In this document: piece by piece, positions 25,989-34,559 of the stretch | How the letters are laid out: every line of letters begins with the position of its first letter | Numbering within the stretch: position 1 is the first letter of the stretch | Origin: Haloarcula mannanilytica | Lineage (GTDB): Archaea > Halobacteriota > Halobacteria > Halobacteriales > Haloarculaceae | Reading direction: 5' to 3' | DNA: 64,000 nucleotides | Assembly: GCF_005406125.1 (NCBI RefSeq) | Contig: NZ_BIXZ01000001.1 | Span: 372,001 to 436,000, forward strand | Made by a program: the position numbers and the translations under genes | Notes under the pieces: generated by a model | The model's input: the letters and a program-made list of their open reading frames with translations, nothing else | What the model was told of the DNA's origin: nothing | The model's database searches: none

Positions 25989-26642
25989 TCACTCGCTGTC
26001 ATCGAGGAAGGCCGCGAACCGTTCCTCGGCTCCTGGCGTCAGACGCTCCGGCGGCTCTGCGAACCAGGCAGCCCCCACGAGTTCTGACTCGTCAACGTCG
26101 AGAGCGCCCTTTTTGTACTCTGCTTCGAGGTAGATATCAAGCGTGTGTACCGACCCCTGTGCGTCGGTGTCGGGATAGTACTTCGAGTGAACGACCTCCG
26201 CGACGCCGGTGACCGTACAGCGGATGCCGGTCTGTTCGTTGACGCGGCGGACCGCAGTCCCCTGTACCGACTCGTACTCGTCGCCTTTGCCGCCGCCGGG
26301 CAGCGCCCACATGTCAGCGCCGCGACCCAAAACCAGCAGGACGCGGTCGCGGGTGTCGCCAGCAGCCTGGTCGGGTATCTGGTCGCTCAGTTCCGGGAAG
26401 TCGGTGCCATCGCGGGTGACGAACACGACGCTGTTTCCGGAGTAGCCGGTGCCGCGCGTCGCGGCAAACACGTCAGCGTATTCGTCGGGCGATAGCACGA
26501 AGGTCTCCTCGGTGACCGGGACCTCGTCGTAGGCGGCCTCCAGGCTCGAAATACGCTTGTCGACGTTCGTCTGGTTGATCTTCTCCGTGAGGTTCGTGTC
26601 ACCCGGTTTTGCGTCAGCCGGGATATCGGCGTCGTCAGTCAT
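25989..26642 (-). CDS. Nudix-fold protein with degenerate catalytic box
   Basis: Nudix-superfamily protein of 217 residues with an extra N-terminal region of about 95 residues that I cannot assign. The fold is clear: RVLLVLGRGADMWALPGGGKGD, followed by the Nudix box. That box reads RRVNEQTG where the consensus is REUxEExG, so one catalytic glutamate is arginine and another is glutamine. Hydrolase activity may be altered or lost. ELVGAAWF is the usual closing strand. It is divergent from the nucleotidyltransferase gene (84-bp gap). Substrate unknown. Confidence 0.82.
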   Translation of the reverse strand: MTDDADIPADAKPGDTNLTEKINQTNVDKRISSLEAAYDEVPVTEETFVLSPDEYADVFAATRGTGYSGNSVVFVTRDGTDFPELSDQIPDQAAGDTRDRVLLVLGRGADMWALPGGGKGDEYESVQGTAVRRVNEQTGIRCTVTGVAEVVHSKYYPDTDAQGSVHTLDIYLEAEYKKGALDVDESELVGAAWFAEPPERLTPGAEERFAAFLDDSE

Positions 26643-26726
26643 ACGGGGTGATACTGCGGGGCACCGATAAGTGCCGCGATCCAGCCGATGAAAAAGAACT
26701 TGTAGTCTGGTTGTCTCTCTCCGGGC

Positions 26727-27695
26727 ATGAAAGCGATTGTCCTTGCGGGCGGATACGCCACCCGACTATGGCCTGTCACAAAGCACCGGCCCAAGATGTT
26801 GCTCCCTGTGGGTGACACGACTGTCATCGACCGAATCCTCGGCGAATTAGAGGCGGACAATCGCATTTCCGACGTGTTCGTCAGTACGAACCAGCGCTTT
26901 GCCGACGACTTCCGTGACCACATCGCGGCAAGTGGCTTCGAGAAGCCGGCGCTAACCGTCGAAGAAACCGCCGAGGAGGACGAGAAGTTCGGCGTCGTCG
27001 GCGCGCTCGCCCAACTGGTCGACCGGGAGGGCCTCGGCGACGAGGACCTGCTCGTCATCGCCGGCGACAACCTCATCAGCTTCGACATCGCGGAGTTCAT
27101 CGACTACTTCGAACAGTACGACGACCCCACGCTCGCCGCCTATGACGTGGGGTCCCGCGAGAAGGCCAGTTCCTACGGCCTCATCGAACTCGACGGCGAC
27201 GAAGTGACGGACTTCCAGGAAAAGCCCGACGACCCCAACAGCACGCTCGTCTCGATTGCCTGCTACGCGTTCCCGGCCGACGCGATTCGCTTTAACGAGT
27301 ACCTCGAAGACGGGAACAACCCCGACGAGCCCGGGTGGTTCATCCAGTGGCTCGTCGACGACGGGCCGGTCCGCGCGTTCACCTTCGACGACGCCTGGTA
27401 CGACATCGGAACCCCAGAGAGCTACCTCGAGGCCGTCGCGTGGGAACTCGACGGCGAGAACGTCGTCGCGGAGGACGCCACTATCGAGAACACCACGCTC
27501 GGTGAGAACGTCCACGTTCTCTCGGGGGCCGAGATCGTCAACTCCAGCCTCGACGGGACAATCGTGTTCCCGGACACGACTATCCTCGATTCAGACATCC
27601 GCCAGTCGATTATCGACCGGGATACACAAGTCGAGAGCCTGGACCTGGCCGGCGCGCTCATCGGCGCGCACACGCAGTTGACGAACGGGAACTAA
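26727..27695 (+). CDS. Sugar-phosphate nucleotidyltransferase (RmlA/GlmU-type N-terminal fold)
   Basis: Enzyme of 322 residues that makes an NDP-sugar from a sugar-1-phosphate and an NTP. MKAIVLAGGYATRLWPVTKHRPKMLLPVGD is the NTP-binding pyrophosphorylase motif. VIAGDN is the metal-binding aspartate site, GLIEL and FQEKPDDP contact the sugar, and AWYDIGTPESYLEA closes the catalytic domain. About 75 C-terminal residues form a few hexapeptide-like turns (ATIENTTLGENVHVLSGAEI). It may act in cell-surface glycan or S-layer glycosylation. The sugar is unknown. Confidence 0.88.
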   Translation: MKAIVLAGGYATRLWPVTKHRPKMLLPVGDTTVIDRILGELEADNRISDVFVSTNQRFADDFRDHIAASGFEKPALTVEETAEEDEKFGVVGALAQLVDREGLGDEDLLVIAGDNLISFDIAEFIDYFEQYDDPTLAAYDVGSREKASSYGLIELDGDEVTDFQEKPDDPNSTLVSIACYAFPADAIRFNEYLEDGNNPDEPGWFIQWLVDDGPVRAFTFDDAWYDIGTPESYLEAVAWELDGENVVAEDATIENTTLGENVHVLSGAEIVNSSLDGTIVFPDTTILDSDIRQSIIDRDTQVESLDLAGALIGAHTQLTNGN

Positions 27696-27723
27696 CCCCG
27701 ACCAGACGTTTTAATTCTCCCGA

Positions 27724-28443
27724 TTACGCCAGCCACGCGTCTTCAATTTTGAGTGTCCCGCGGCTGCCGTCCCACTCCGTCTCGTACTCCAGTTCGATCC
27801 GGCGGTCCATGTGTGGGCCGTCGGTGACGAGCGTCTCGAACTCGCCGCCTTCCCCGAGGATGTGGACGCCGTACTCCTCGTTGAGCGCCTCCAGTTCGTC
27901 GAGCGCGTCAGCATCCAGCGTGCGGCCCAGCCAAGACTCATCGAGGCCGTAGGCAGCCACGCGGATGATGCGGATTTCGAAACCGGCGTCAAGCATCGCA
28001 TCGGCGAGGTCGCGGGGGTTCTCCTGCCACAGCGGCGCGAACACGTTGGCTTCGAGGCGCTCGGCCATCGATTCGATACGGGTCGTCTGGTATTCGCTTT
28101 CGACCGCGCCGGCGGTGACGCCTGTGATGCCGCCGTCCAGTTCGGCGTCGAGCTCTCTAAGTGCGGCCTCCAGCGGTTCGAGTTCGGCGTCGCCCTGTTC
28201 GCCGGAGTCGGGCACGTCGTGGGCGTCGAAGTCGTCCGGTTCGACCTCGACCAGCGGGATGCCGATACTCTCGGCGGCAAGGCTGGCCAGTCGCGTCGCC
28301 GGGACGTGGTACATGTAGGAATCGCCTTCGGGATGGACCGTCACCAGTCGCTCGACGGGATGGCCCCGCTCCAGTGCCCGGTACAACGCCCACGAGGAGT
28401 CTTTGCCGCCGGAGAACAGCGAAACCCACGCGCCGTCTGTCAT
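27724..28443 (-). CDS. dph6: Diphthine-ammonia ligase (DUF71/Dph6 family)
   Basis: ATP-dependent ligase of 239 residues that performs the last amidation step in making diphthamide on translation factor EF-2. The PP-loop SLFSGGKDSSWALY binds ATP. GVTAGAVESEYQ, LGRTLD and the family signature GVHILGEGGEFETLVTDGP are all present, so it looks functional. ATG 28443 is preferred to the GTG two codons upstream. It converges on the nucleotidyltransferase gene. Confidence 0.9.
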   Translation of the reverse strand: MTDGAWVSLFSGGKDSSWALYRALERGHPVERLVTVHPEGDSYMYHVPATRLASLAAESIGIPLVEVEPDDFDAHDVPDSGEQGDAELEPLEAALRELDAELDGGITGVTAGAVESEYQTTRIESMAERLEANVFAPLWQENPRDLADAMLDAGFEIRIIRVAAYGLDESWLGRTLDADALDELEALNEEYGVHILGEGGEFETLVTDGPHMDRRIELEYETEWDGSRGTLKIEDAWLA

Positions 28444-28478
28444 AGCCACCGGTAGCCGTCGCCGGCCTAAATCGCTGT

Positions 28479-29600
28479 CTATTCAACCAGTTCGTCCTCG
28501 ATATCGGTGTGGCTGACGTAGGTCGCCACCCGGACGCCAACGAGGCTGATGAGAATGCCAGCGAGAATGAATATCGCCAGCCGGGGACCGGCCTGCAGTG
28601 TGAACCCCTGAATCTGGACGATACCGAGGTCATGTTGGCGGACCCGAAACGGCTCGAACACGCCGCCGCGTTCGAGGAAATACGCAGAAAAACCGCGAAC
28701 GACAAGCCCGACAGCGACCGCACCGAACGGCAGGTTCACGTACGCGCTCCGGACCCCTTCTTGCTGGATAAGTTCGTCCAGCAACCGACCCAGCGAGGCG
28801 GCCAGCGCCGCGCCGGTCAGCCACGGCACGGACGCGAAAGCAAAGCGGTTCACAAGCAGGAAGAGGCTGATGTCCTCAACCGCCGAGACGCCCAGCACGC
28901 CGGCGAAAATGCCGACGAGCGAGAGGCCGGCGGCGACGACGTAGGTTACGAGTGACACCTGGCCCGAGTACAGTGCTTCCCGGGTCTGACCGGGCAACCG
29001 CGAGAGGTACGTGTCGATACCGAGGCCCTTGTAGATGAGGAACACGCCGATGGCGGCCGCGATAGCGCCGACGGCGATGGTGGGGCTGGTGACGACGAGC
29101 AACAGCGGGAACGCGAGCATGATGATCCCGACGGGAACCAGTACGGTCTTGCGCAGTTCCTCGTCGGCCAGGAACTGCTTGAGCAGGTAGTACGTCGACT
29201 CGATATCCCGGGCCTGGCGGACGACGACCCGGTCGACGGCATCGACTCTGACGCGACTCTCGATGATGGGGACCAGCCGCTCGTCGTCGGCGCTGTCGAC
29301 GACGACGACCGCCGAATCTGGGTCGTGTTCGGCGACCAAGTCGTCGATCTGGCTGGCGATTTCCCGGTCCGAGCCCACGCTGTCGCTTCCGCCACCGACG
29401 ACGGCAAGTACCGGCGAGGACCCTTCGGCCTCGAGTTCGTCCGCGACTGCGAGCCCTTCCAGCAGGCAGTTGACCCGGCTGTCTTCGGGGTCGACGACGC
29501 CCGTCTGTGTGATGAGTGACTCGACGGCGTTCCGGCCGACGACGGGACACGCCGCTGTGGCCGGACTGTCCCTGTCGATACACACCACCAGCGTAGTCAC
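28479..29600 (-). CDS. DUF373 family membrane protein
   Basis: Archaea-specific protein of 373 residues with a GTG start. The soluble N-terminal part (TTLVVCIDRDSPATAACPVVGRN, VAVVGGGSD-like stretch, VVVVDSADDERLVPI, DAVDRVVVRQARDIESTYY) has an alternating strand-helix pattern with many aspartates. About seven membrane helices follow (from TVLVPVGIIMLAFPLLLVVT to AIFILAGILISLVGV). The family has no established function in my knowledge. It is next to sppA and PAC2 genes on the same strand. Confidence 0.85.
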   Translation of the reverse strand: MTTLVVCIDRDSPATAACPVVGRNAVESLITQTGVVDPEDSRVNCLLEGLAVADELEAEGSSPVLAVVGGGSDSVGSDREIASQIDDLVAEHDPDSAVVVVDSADDERLVPIIESRVRVDAVDRVVVRQARDIESTYYLLKQFLADEELRKTVLVPVGIIMLAFPLLLVVTSPTIAVGAIAAAIGVFLIYKGLGIDTYLSRLPGQTREALYSGQVSLVTYVVAAGLSLVGIFAGVLGVSAVEDISLFLLVNRFAFASVPWLTGAALAASLGRLLDELIQQEGVRSAYVNLPFGAVAVGLVVRGFSAYFLERGGVFEPFRVRQHDLGIVQIQGFTLQAGPRLAIFILAGILISLVGVRVATYVSHTDIEDELVE

Positions 29601-29640
29601 ACTACGGCGAAGGCGGTCCCCGAATAAAAAACCTCCCGAG

Positions 29641-30636
29641 CTATCGCCGGAAGGAAAGCCCGTCGATATCACCGTCGGCGACGCGGGCGATACCCGCACC
29701 GAAGGCGAAGGCGACCTGCTGTGCGCCACCGCGGAGCTTGCCCGTCAAACCGCGTTCGGGCTCGTACTCCTTGACCGTCACGTCCGCACCGAGGCGCTGC
29801 TCCAGGCTCGCCTCCACGTCGTCTCGGGTTCCGAGTCGGTCGACGAGCCCACGCTCCTCAGCCGCGTCGCCGAGGAAAATGCGTGCTTCGGTGTCTCGGA
29901 GCGTCTCGGCGTCCATCTCACGGCCCTCGGCCACGGTGTCGATGAACTGGTCGTAGTAGTCATCGACGATGCCCTGCAGGTACTCCCGTTCGTCCTCGGA
30001 CATTTCCTTCAATGGCACCCCGGCGTCTTTGTACTCGCCGGCGGTGAACTGCTCGTAGGAGAGACCCAGGCGGTCGGCCAGCTCCTTGGCGTTGACTCGC
30101 GAGCCGACGACGCCGATGGAGCCGACGATAGAGCCCTCCCGTGCCCACAGTTCGTCACAGCCGGCGGCGATGTCGTAGCCGCCGCTGGCACAGACATCTG
30201 TGGCGTAGGCGATGGTCGGGCCGTCGAACTCCTCGGCGGCGATGCGGATGTCCTCGCTGGGGACGATTTCGCCGCCGGGCGTGTTCAGTTTCAGCATGAG
30301 CGCCTCCGAGCCGCGGTCCGCATCGGCGCGTTCGATCTGTTCGACGATGTCGTCGGCCGACGCGCCGACCGGCGGACTGGTGATACCGCCACCCCCGTCG
30401 CGGGTGATCGGCCCTTCGACAGCGACCTCCGCGACGTTGTGTGCCGGCAGCAGTGACCCCGCGATGTTGCTGCCGATGCGCGCCGCAGCGACAGCGAGGG
30501 CGACGACCAGCAGGACGCCGAGCAACTGCGCGAGATTTCCGGGTGTTCTGACGAACAGCACCCAGCCAAGTACCACAGCGATACCGACGATGAGCAGGAC
30601 CAGTAACCCACGAACGATGTCGTCTGCGCCCGCCAT
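29641..30636 (-). CDS. sppA: Signal peptide peptidase SppA (S49 serine protease)
   Basis: Membrane-anchored protease of 331 residues with two N-terminal hydrophobic segments (LLVLLIVGIAVVLGWVLFV and LLGVLLVVALAVAAA). The S49 domain shows LKLNTPGGEI, the nucleophile serine in DVCASGGYDIAAG, SIVGSIGVVGS and the general-base lysine in AGEYKDAG. It probably degrades remnant signal peptides or membrane proteins. Its ATG shares one base with the upstream PAC2 stop (TAATG), indicating translational coupling. Confidence 0.92.
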   Translation of the reverse strand: MAGADDIVRGLLVLLIVGIAVVLGWVLFVRTPGNLAQLLGVLLVVALAVAAARIGSNIAGSLLPAHNVAEVAVEGPITRDGGGGITSPPVGASADDIVEQIERADADRGSEALMLKLNTPGGEIVPSEDIRIAAEEFDGPTIAYATDVCASGGYDIAAGCDELWAREGSIVGSIGVVGSRVNAKELADRLGLSYEQFTAGEYKDAGVPLKEMSEDEREYLQGIVDDYYDQFIDTVAEGREMDAETLRDTEARIFLGDAAEERGLVDRLGTRDDVEASLEQRLGADVTVKEYEPERGLTGKLRGGAQQVAFAFGAGIARVADGDIDGLSFRR

Positions 30637-31373
30637 TACTGATACATCCCGAGCGGGCGTGCGCTCGTGCTCTCCTCCTGATTCTCCTGTAGTTGCTCTG
30701 CGAGTTTCGCCTTGGCCTGGCCGATCTCCTCGGCCTGCTCGACCAGTGCCTCGGTGTCGACCTCGAAGTCGGCCAGCGGACTGATCGCCGTCTGCAGGAG
30801 CGCCCGCGCGGCTTCCGGGTCGGGGAACTGCTGGTCGGCTTCGACGATGAGCCCGATGCTCGTCAGGCCGACCCGCTGTGATTCATGGACCAGCGCGCCG
30901 GTCGGCCCCGTAATCGCGCCGTTCTCCGAGGGCGGGTCCACGTTCGCCTCTTTGAGCATCGACGCCCCGTCGCCGGTCGAGACGCCGTACACCTCCGGAG
31001 CCCCGTCTTTCTCGGCGGGGCGGCCGCTGAGATAGATCGGCGTCACGTCGTTTGCCTCGAACCAGCCGACGATACAGCCGGCGAAGTCCCTCGCGCCGGA
31101 GGGCGAGATGGGCGCGTCGCTCTGGAGGACGAGCAGGTTGCGGCCTTCGTCCGCGTACAGGCGGACGGGTGGGCGGACCTCGGGGTCGTCGTCCGCGTAC
31201 ACGGCGATTTCCGGCAGCCCGTCGCAGTGGACCGCCGCGTAGTACTCCATGTCGTAGGCGTCGACGAGGTGATCGGCGGCTATCTTGCCGACGAGGCCGA
31301 CCCCCGGGAGTCCTTCGACCAGTGTCGGCGAGTCGAGCGAAATGTCGTCGCGGTGGACCTGTACGTGTGCCAT
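30636..31373 (-). CDS. PAC2-family proteasome assembly chaperone-like protein
   Basis: Protein of 245 residues with the PAC2 fold. DSPTLVEGLPGVGLVGKIAADHLVD is the family signature near the N-terminus. Later features are LLVLQSDAPISP and VYGVSTG, a GPTGALVHESQRVGL strip, and a C-terminal helix rich in Gln/Glu (LVEQAEEIGQAKAKLAEQ). In archaea such proteins are linked with proteasome assembly. ATG 31373 is used because residues upstream do not match the family. It is the first gene of a PAC2-SppA-DUF373 cluster. Confidence 0.88.
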   Translation of the reverse strand: MAHVQVHRDDISLDSPTLVEGLPGVGLVGKIAADHLVDAYDMEYYAAVHCDGLPEIAVYADDDPEVRPPVRLYADEGRNLLVLQSDAPISPSGARDFAGCIVGWFEANDVTPIYLSGRPAEKDGAPEVYGVSTGDGASMLKEANVDPPSENGAITGPTGALVHESQRVGLTSIGLIVEADQQFPDPEAARALLQTAISPLADFEVDTEALVEQAEEIGQAKAKLAEQLQENQEESTSARPLGMYQ

Positions 31374-31460
31374 ACCACAGGTATCGGCCGCCGGCGGCTT
31401 GAAAGCCATGGGCCAGTGGCGTTCGAAACCCACAAACCGACCGCCAGCGAACGCCGGACA

Positions 31461-32372
31461 ATGGAACCACTCGACCGCTACCGGCCCATCATCGACGACT
31501 TCGAGGCGTTCATCGACGCGTGTGAACGCCCGCTGCCGTCGGCAGTCAGGGTCAACACCATCAAAGCCACCGTCGAGCGGGTCCGGACGGCGCTTGCGGA
31601 CGCGGACATCGCCGTCGAGCCCGTCGACTGGCACGACGGCCTGTTCGTCCTGCCAGAGGACTCCCCCGGCGCGAACTGGCCGTACTTCCACGGCTGGATT
31701 CACGGCCAGGAGGAGGTGTCCGTGATTCCGGCGACCGTACTCGACCCACAGCCCGGCGAGCGGGTCTGGGACGCCTGCGCGGCACCGGGCAGCAAGACCA
31801 CCCAGCTCGCCGCGCTGATGGACGACGCCGGCGAGGTCGTCGCCACCGACAACAACCTCGGCCGTATCTCGGCGCTGCGGACCAACACCGAGCGGCTGGG
31901 CGTGACGACGGTGGCCGTCACTCACGAGGACGGCCGCAACCACTCGCTCAAGCCCTTCGGCGGCGAGGGGTACGACCGCGCACTCGTCGACGTGCCCTGC
32001 TCCTGTGAGGGGACCATCCGCAAGAATCCGGATACGCTGGAGGACTGGACGCTCTCTCACGTGGAGGGCATCTCGGGCGTCCAGAAGGGCATCCTCAAAC
32101 GCGCCGTCGAAGTGACCGACCCCGGCGGCACCGTCGTCTACTCCACCTGTACGTTCGCGCCGGAGGAAAACGAGGCCGTACTGGACTACGTGCTTGAGGA
32201 GACGGACTGCGAAATCGTGGACTACGACCTCCCGCTCTCACACGCCCCCGGAATCACTGAGTGGCAGGACGAGAGCTTCCACCCGAGCGTGACCAACGCC
32301 AAGCGCATCTACCCACATCACAACGACACGGGCGGGTTCTTCTGTGCGAAACTGGAGGTGCCCGCCGAATGA
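31461..32372 (+). CDS. NOL1/NOP2/Sun (RsmB-like) RNA m5C methyltransferase
   Basis: SAM-dependent RNA cytosine-5 methyltransferase of 303 residues. AVRVNTIKATVERVRTAL begins the substrate-recognition subdomain. DACAAPGSKTTQLAALM is the SAM-binding motif I, and VDVPCSCEGTIRKNP (motif IV) and VVYSTCTFAPEENE (motif VI) hold the two cysteines used for catalysis and product release. Both cysteines are present. The target (tRNA or rRNA) is not evident. It overlaps the next gene by 4 bp (ATGA), so the pair is translationally coupled. Confidence 0.92.
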   Translation: MEPLDRYRPIIDDFEAFIDACERPLPSAVRVNTIKATVERVRTALADADIAVEPVDWHDGLFVLPEDSPGANWPYFHGWIHGQEEVSVIPATVLDPQPGERVWDACAAPGSKTTQLAALMDDAGEVVATDNNLGRISALRTNTERLGVTTVAVTHEDGRNHSLKPFGGEGYDRALVDVPCSCEGTIRKNPDTLEDWTLSHVEGISGVQKGILKRAVEVTDPGGTVVYSTCTFAPEENEAVLDYVLEETDCEIVDYDLPLSHAPGITEWQDESFHPSVTNAKRIYPHHNDTGGFFCAKLEVPAE

Positions 32373-32869
32373 GCGACCAGAGTACGGTGTTCACGCGGCT
32401 TCCCGAAACGGACGACGAGCGCGAGGACCCCGAACGGGCGACCCGCGAAGAAGTACTGGATTTCTGGACGGATCGCTTTGGCGTGCCGCCCGAAACCTTC
32501 GAGGGGTACACGTTCTGGGAGCGCGGCGCTGGCAAACTGTGGCTGTATCAGGGCACCCCTCCGTCGCCGGTTGACATCGAGGGCCTGGGAATGACGGTCC
32601 TGCGGACGCGCCAGGAACACTGGAAGCCGACGCTGGAAGCCGTCCAGCGGTTCGGCGAGCACGCCAGCGAGAACGTCATCCGCCTCGACGAGGACGCCGC
32701 CCGGGCGTTCGTCGCGGGAGAGGACCAGGAACTCGACTGGGACGGCGATTGGGGGTATCTGATCGTCACCCATGACCTCGCCGACGAGCCAGAACCGGTC
32801 GGCGTCGGCCTGTACGTCTACGGCGAACTCCGGTCACAGGTGCCGAAGGGCCGCCGGCGCGAGGTCTGA
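32369..32869 (+). CDS. DUF7122-type protein, probable RNA-binding partner of the methyltransferase
   Basis: Protein of 166 residues. FWTDRFGVPPETFEGYTFWERGAGKLWLYQG and RLDEDAARAFVAGEDQELD resemble the C-terminal domain found in many RsmF/NOP2-type methyltransferases, where a PUA-like module binds RNA. Here the module is a separate gene overlapping the methyltransferase stop by 4 bp, so the two products probably act together. The name DUF7122 is from memory, and the RNA-binding role is inferred from the arrangement. Confidence 0.72.
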   Translation: MSDQSTVFTRLPETDDEREDPERATREEVLDFWTDRFGVPPETFEGYTFWERGAGKLWLYQGTPPSPVDIEGLGMTVLRTRQEHWKPTLEAVQRFGEHASENVIRLDEDAARAFVAGEDQELDWDGDWGYLIVTHDLADEPEPVGVGLYVYGELRSQVPKGRRREV

Positions 32870-32892
32870 CCGGCGGATACGGAAGTGGGCTG

Positions 32893-34482
32893 CTACGCTT
32901 CTCGGTCCCGCAGTTCGATAGTCCCACTCCCCAGCCCCTCCCAGGCGACGCGGTAGCCGAGGCGTGCGAGGGCGGCGCTGTCGTCCTCGATACCGTACGC
33001 TGCCAGTCGGTCTGTCGCCGTCTCGTAGGCCATGCCAGGCTCGATTTCCGCGGCCAGGTCCTCCAGCACGGCGGGGTCGATGAGCGTGCGGCCGACCAGT
33101 TCGTGGGCTGGAAAGGCCACATCTGTGAGCGCCTCCTCACTGACGCCGTGCTCGGCGGCGAGGTCCGCAAGCGAGATGACCGGGTGGTCCGGGCGGAGTT
33201 CGTCGGGAATCGCCGCGGCACTCTCGCGCACCAGTCGGTCCTCGTAGGGCCGCAGCGCGTCCCGCACGTCTTTGACGCTGACCGTGCCGGCGTACGGAAT
33301 CGCTCGGTTGTCCGTCGCTTCGATGTCTTCGCCGACGCCGAGCGACTCGTCGACGGCGACCAGCATCTCGACATCTTCCAGCGCATCGAGGCGAGCGAGT
33401 TTCTTCTCCACGTACTCTGGCGTCCAGAAACCCATAATTTCGAAGAAGACGCGGAAGGGGGTGTCGTCACCGACAGTCACCCCAGCCCCGTCCGAATCCA
33501 TCTCACTGCGCCCGGTCTCCCGAACCGTGGTGTCCGCCCCGGGTCGCCACTCGAAGGCGAAATCCGGGATGACGACGTGTTCGCCCGCCGCCAGTGGTTC
33601 TGGCTCGCGGATGAGGTCCCAGTCGAGGTCCAGCGTGGCGAATCGGCCGGCGAAGTCCGCTTCGACGCCGCTGTCGTAGCTGACCTCGGCAACGGGCTCG
33701 ACGCCGGGAACGGAAATATCCCCGTCCGAGAGCGTAAGTTCCCGCTCAGTGCCCCGGTCGTCGATAGTCGCTGTCAGTTCCCACTCGCTCGCAGTTGCGA
33801 CCGTCCGCAAGAGTCGGGCAAAGCGGGTCCCGTACCGGCGCGTGTTCGAGAACAGCGTGTCCGGTCCCGTGACAACCACTTCACGGCCAGTCTCCGTCCG
33901 TCGAATCTCGTACATGAGCCGGAGCCGTTTGACCGCCGAGACGAGCGCCTTCGGGTCCGAAGACCGGACCCGCACCTCGGTCGCGTCGAACAGCACCGTC
34001 TGCGCCAGCGAGAGGTTGTACTGCGTCCGCAGTTCGGCCGGTCCCCAGCGGGAGTCGACGGTCGTGAGAATCTGGCGCGACTCCCGGTCGGCGTACAGCG
34101 CATCGGCCAGTACCGCGGCGTCTGTGCCGAAGTGGGCAGCCGCTTCGGAGAGTGCCTGCTCGCGCTCGCCCTCGCTCACGACGCCGATGTCCGCGGCGGC
34201 TTCGAATACCCGACGACGGGCACGAACGGGGTCGACCGGGGCCTGCGTCTCGAACGTGGCCTCCCGCTCGACGAGCTTCGCCAGCCCGCGGACGAGCTTG
34301 AAATCGTCGGCCTCCCGTTCCAGGTCCGCGAGTGCCGCCTCCAGCGTCTTGCGGGACTCGCCGACGTGGCCCTGATAGATACCGAGCACGCGGGCCGCCA
34401 GCCGCTCCGCGTCGGCGTCGGCGAACTGCAGGTGAAAGCCGCCGCCGGCGCGGGACACCCGCAGGAGGTCTTTCGTCAGCAC
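32893..34482 (-). CDS. Bax1 nuclease (DUF790), partner of XPB helicase
   Basis: Protein of 529 residues of the DUF790 family, known as Bax1 (binds archaeal XPB), a structure-specific endonuclease. LTKDLLRVSRAGGGFHLQFAD is the conserved start. The middle shows the FRVFFEIMGFWTPEYVEKKL region of the nuclease domain, where the glutamate and lysines fit a restriction-like active site. GTG 34482 matches the family N-terminus; the frame is open for 11 more codons. XPB is encoded upstream on the same strand but is separated from this gene by a DUF389 membrane protein gene. Confidence 0.88.
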   Translation of the reverse strand: MLTKDLLRVSRAGGGFHLQFADADAERLAARVLGIYQGHVGESRKTLEAALADLEREADDFKLVRGLAKLVEREATFETQAPVDPVRARRRVFEAAADIGVVSEGEREQALSEAAAHFGTDAAVLADALYADRESRQILTTVDSRWGPAELRTQYNLSLAQTVLFDATEVRVRSSDPKALVSAVKRLRLMYEIRRTETGREVVVTGPDTLFSNTRRYGTRFARLLRTVATASEWELTATIDDRGTERELTLSDGDISVPGVEPVAEVSYDSGVEADFAGRFATLDLDWDLIREPEPLAAGEHVVIPDFAFEWRPGADTTVRETGRSEMDSDGAGVTVGDDTPFRVFFEIMGFWTPEYVEKKLARLDALEDVEMLVAVDESLGVGEDIEATDNRAIPYAGTVSVKDVRDALRPYEDRLVRESAAAIPDELRPDHPVISLADLAAEHGVSEEALTDVAFPAHELVGRTLIDPAVLEDLAAEIEPGMAYETATDRLAAYGIEDDSAALARLGYRVAWEGLGSGTIELRDREA

Positions 34483-34559
34483 AGCCGTGTGTCCGCGGCG
34501 GAGCGACAAAAACACGGGGAGTTATGCCGATCCACTCGACCGCCTGCAATCGGCCGGCC

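Noticed and set aside
30636-32060. 474-residue version of the PAC2 protein
   Set aside because: The extra N-terminal 229 residues are antisense to the RNA methyltransferase. Homology to PAC2 starts at 31373.
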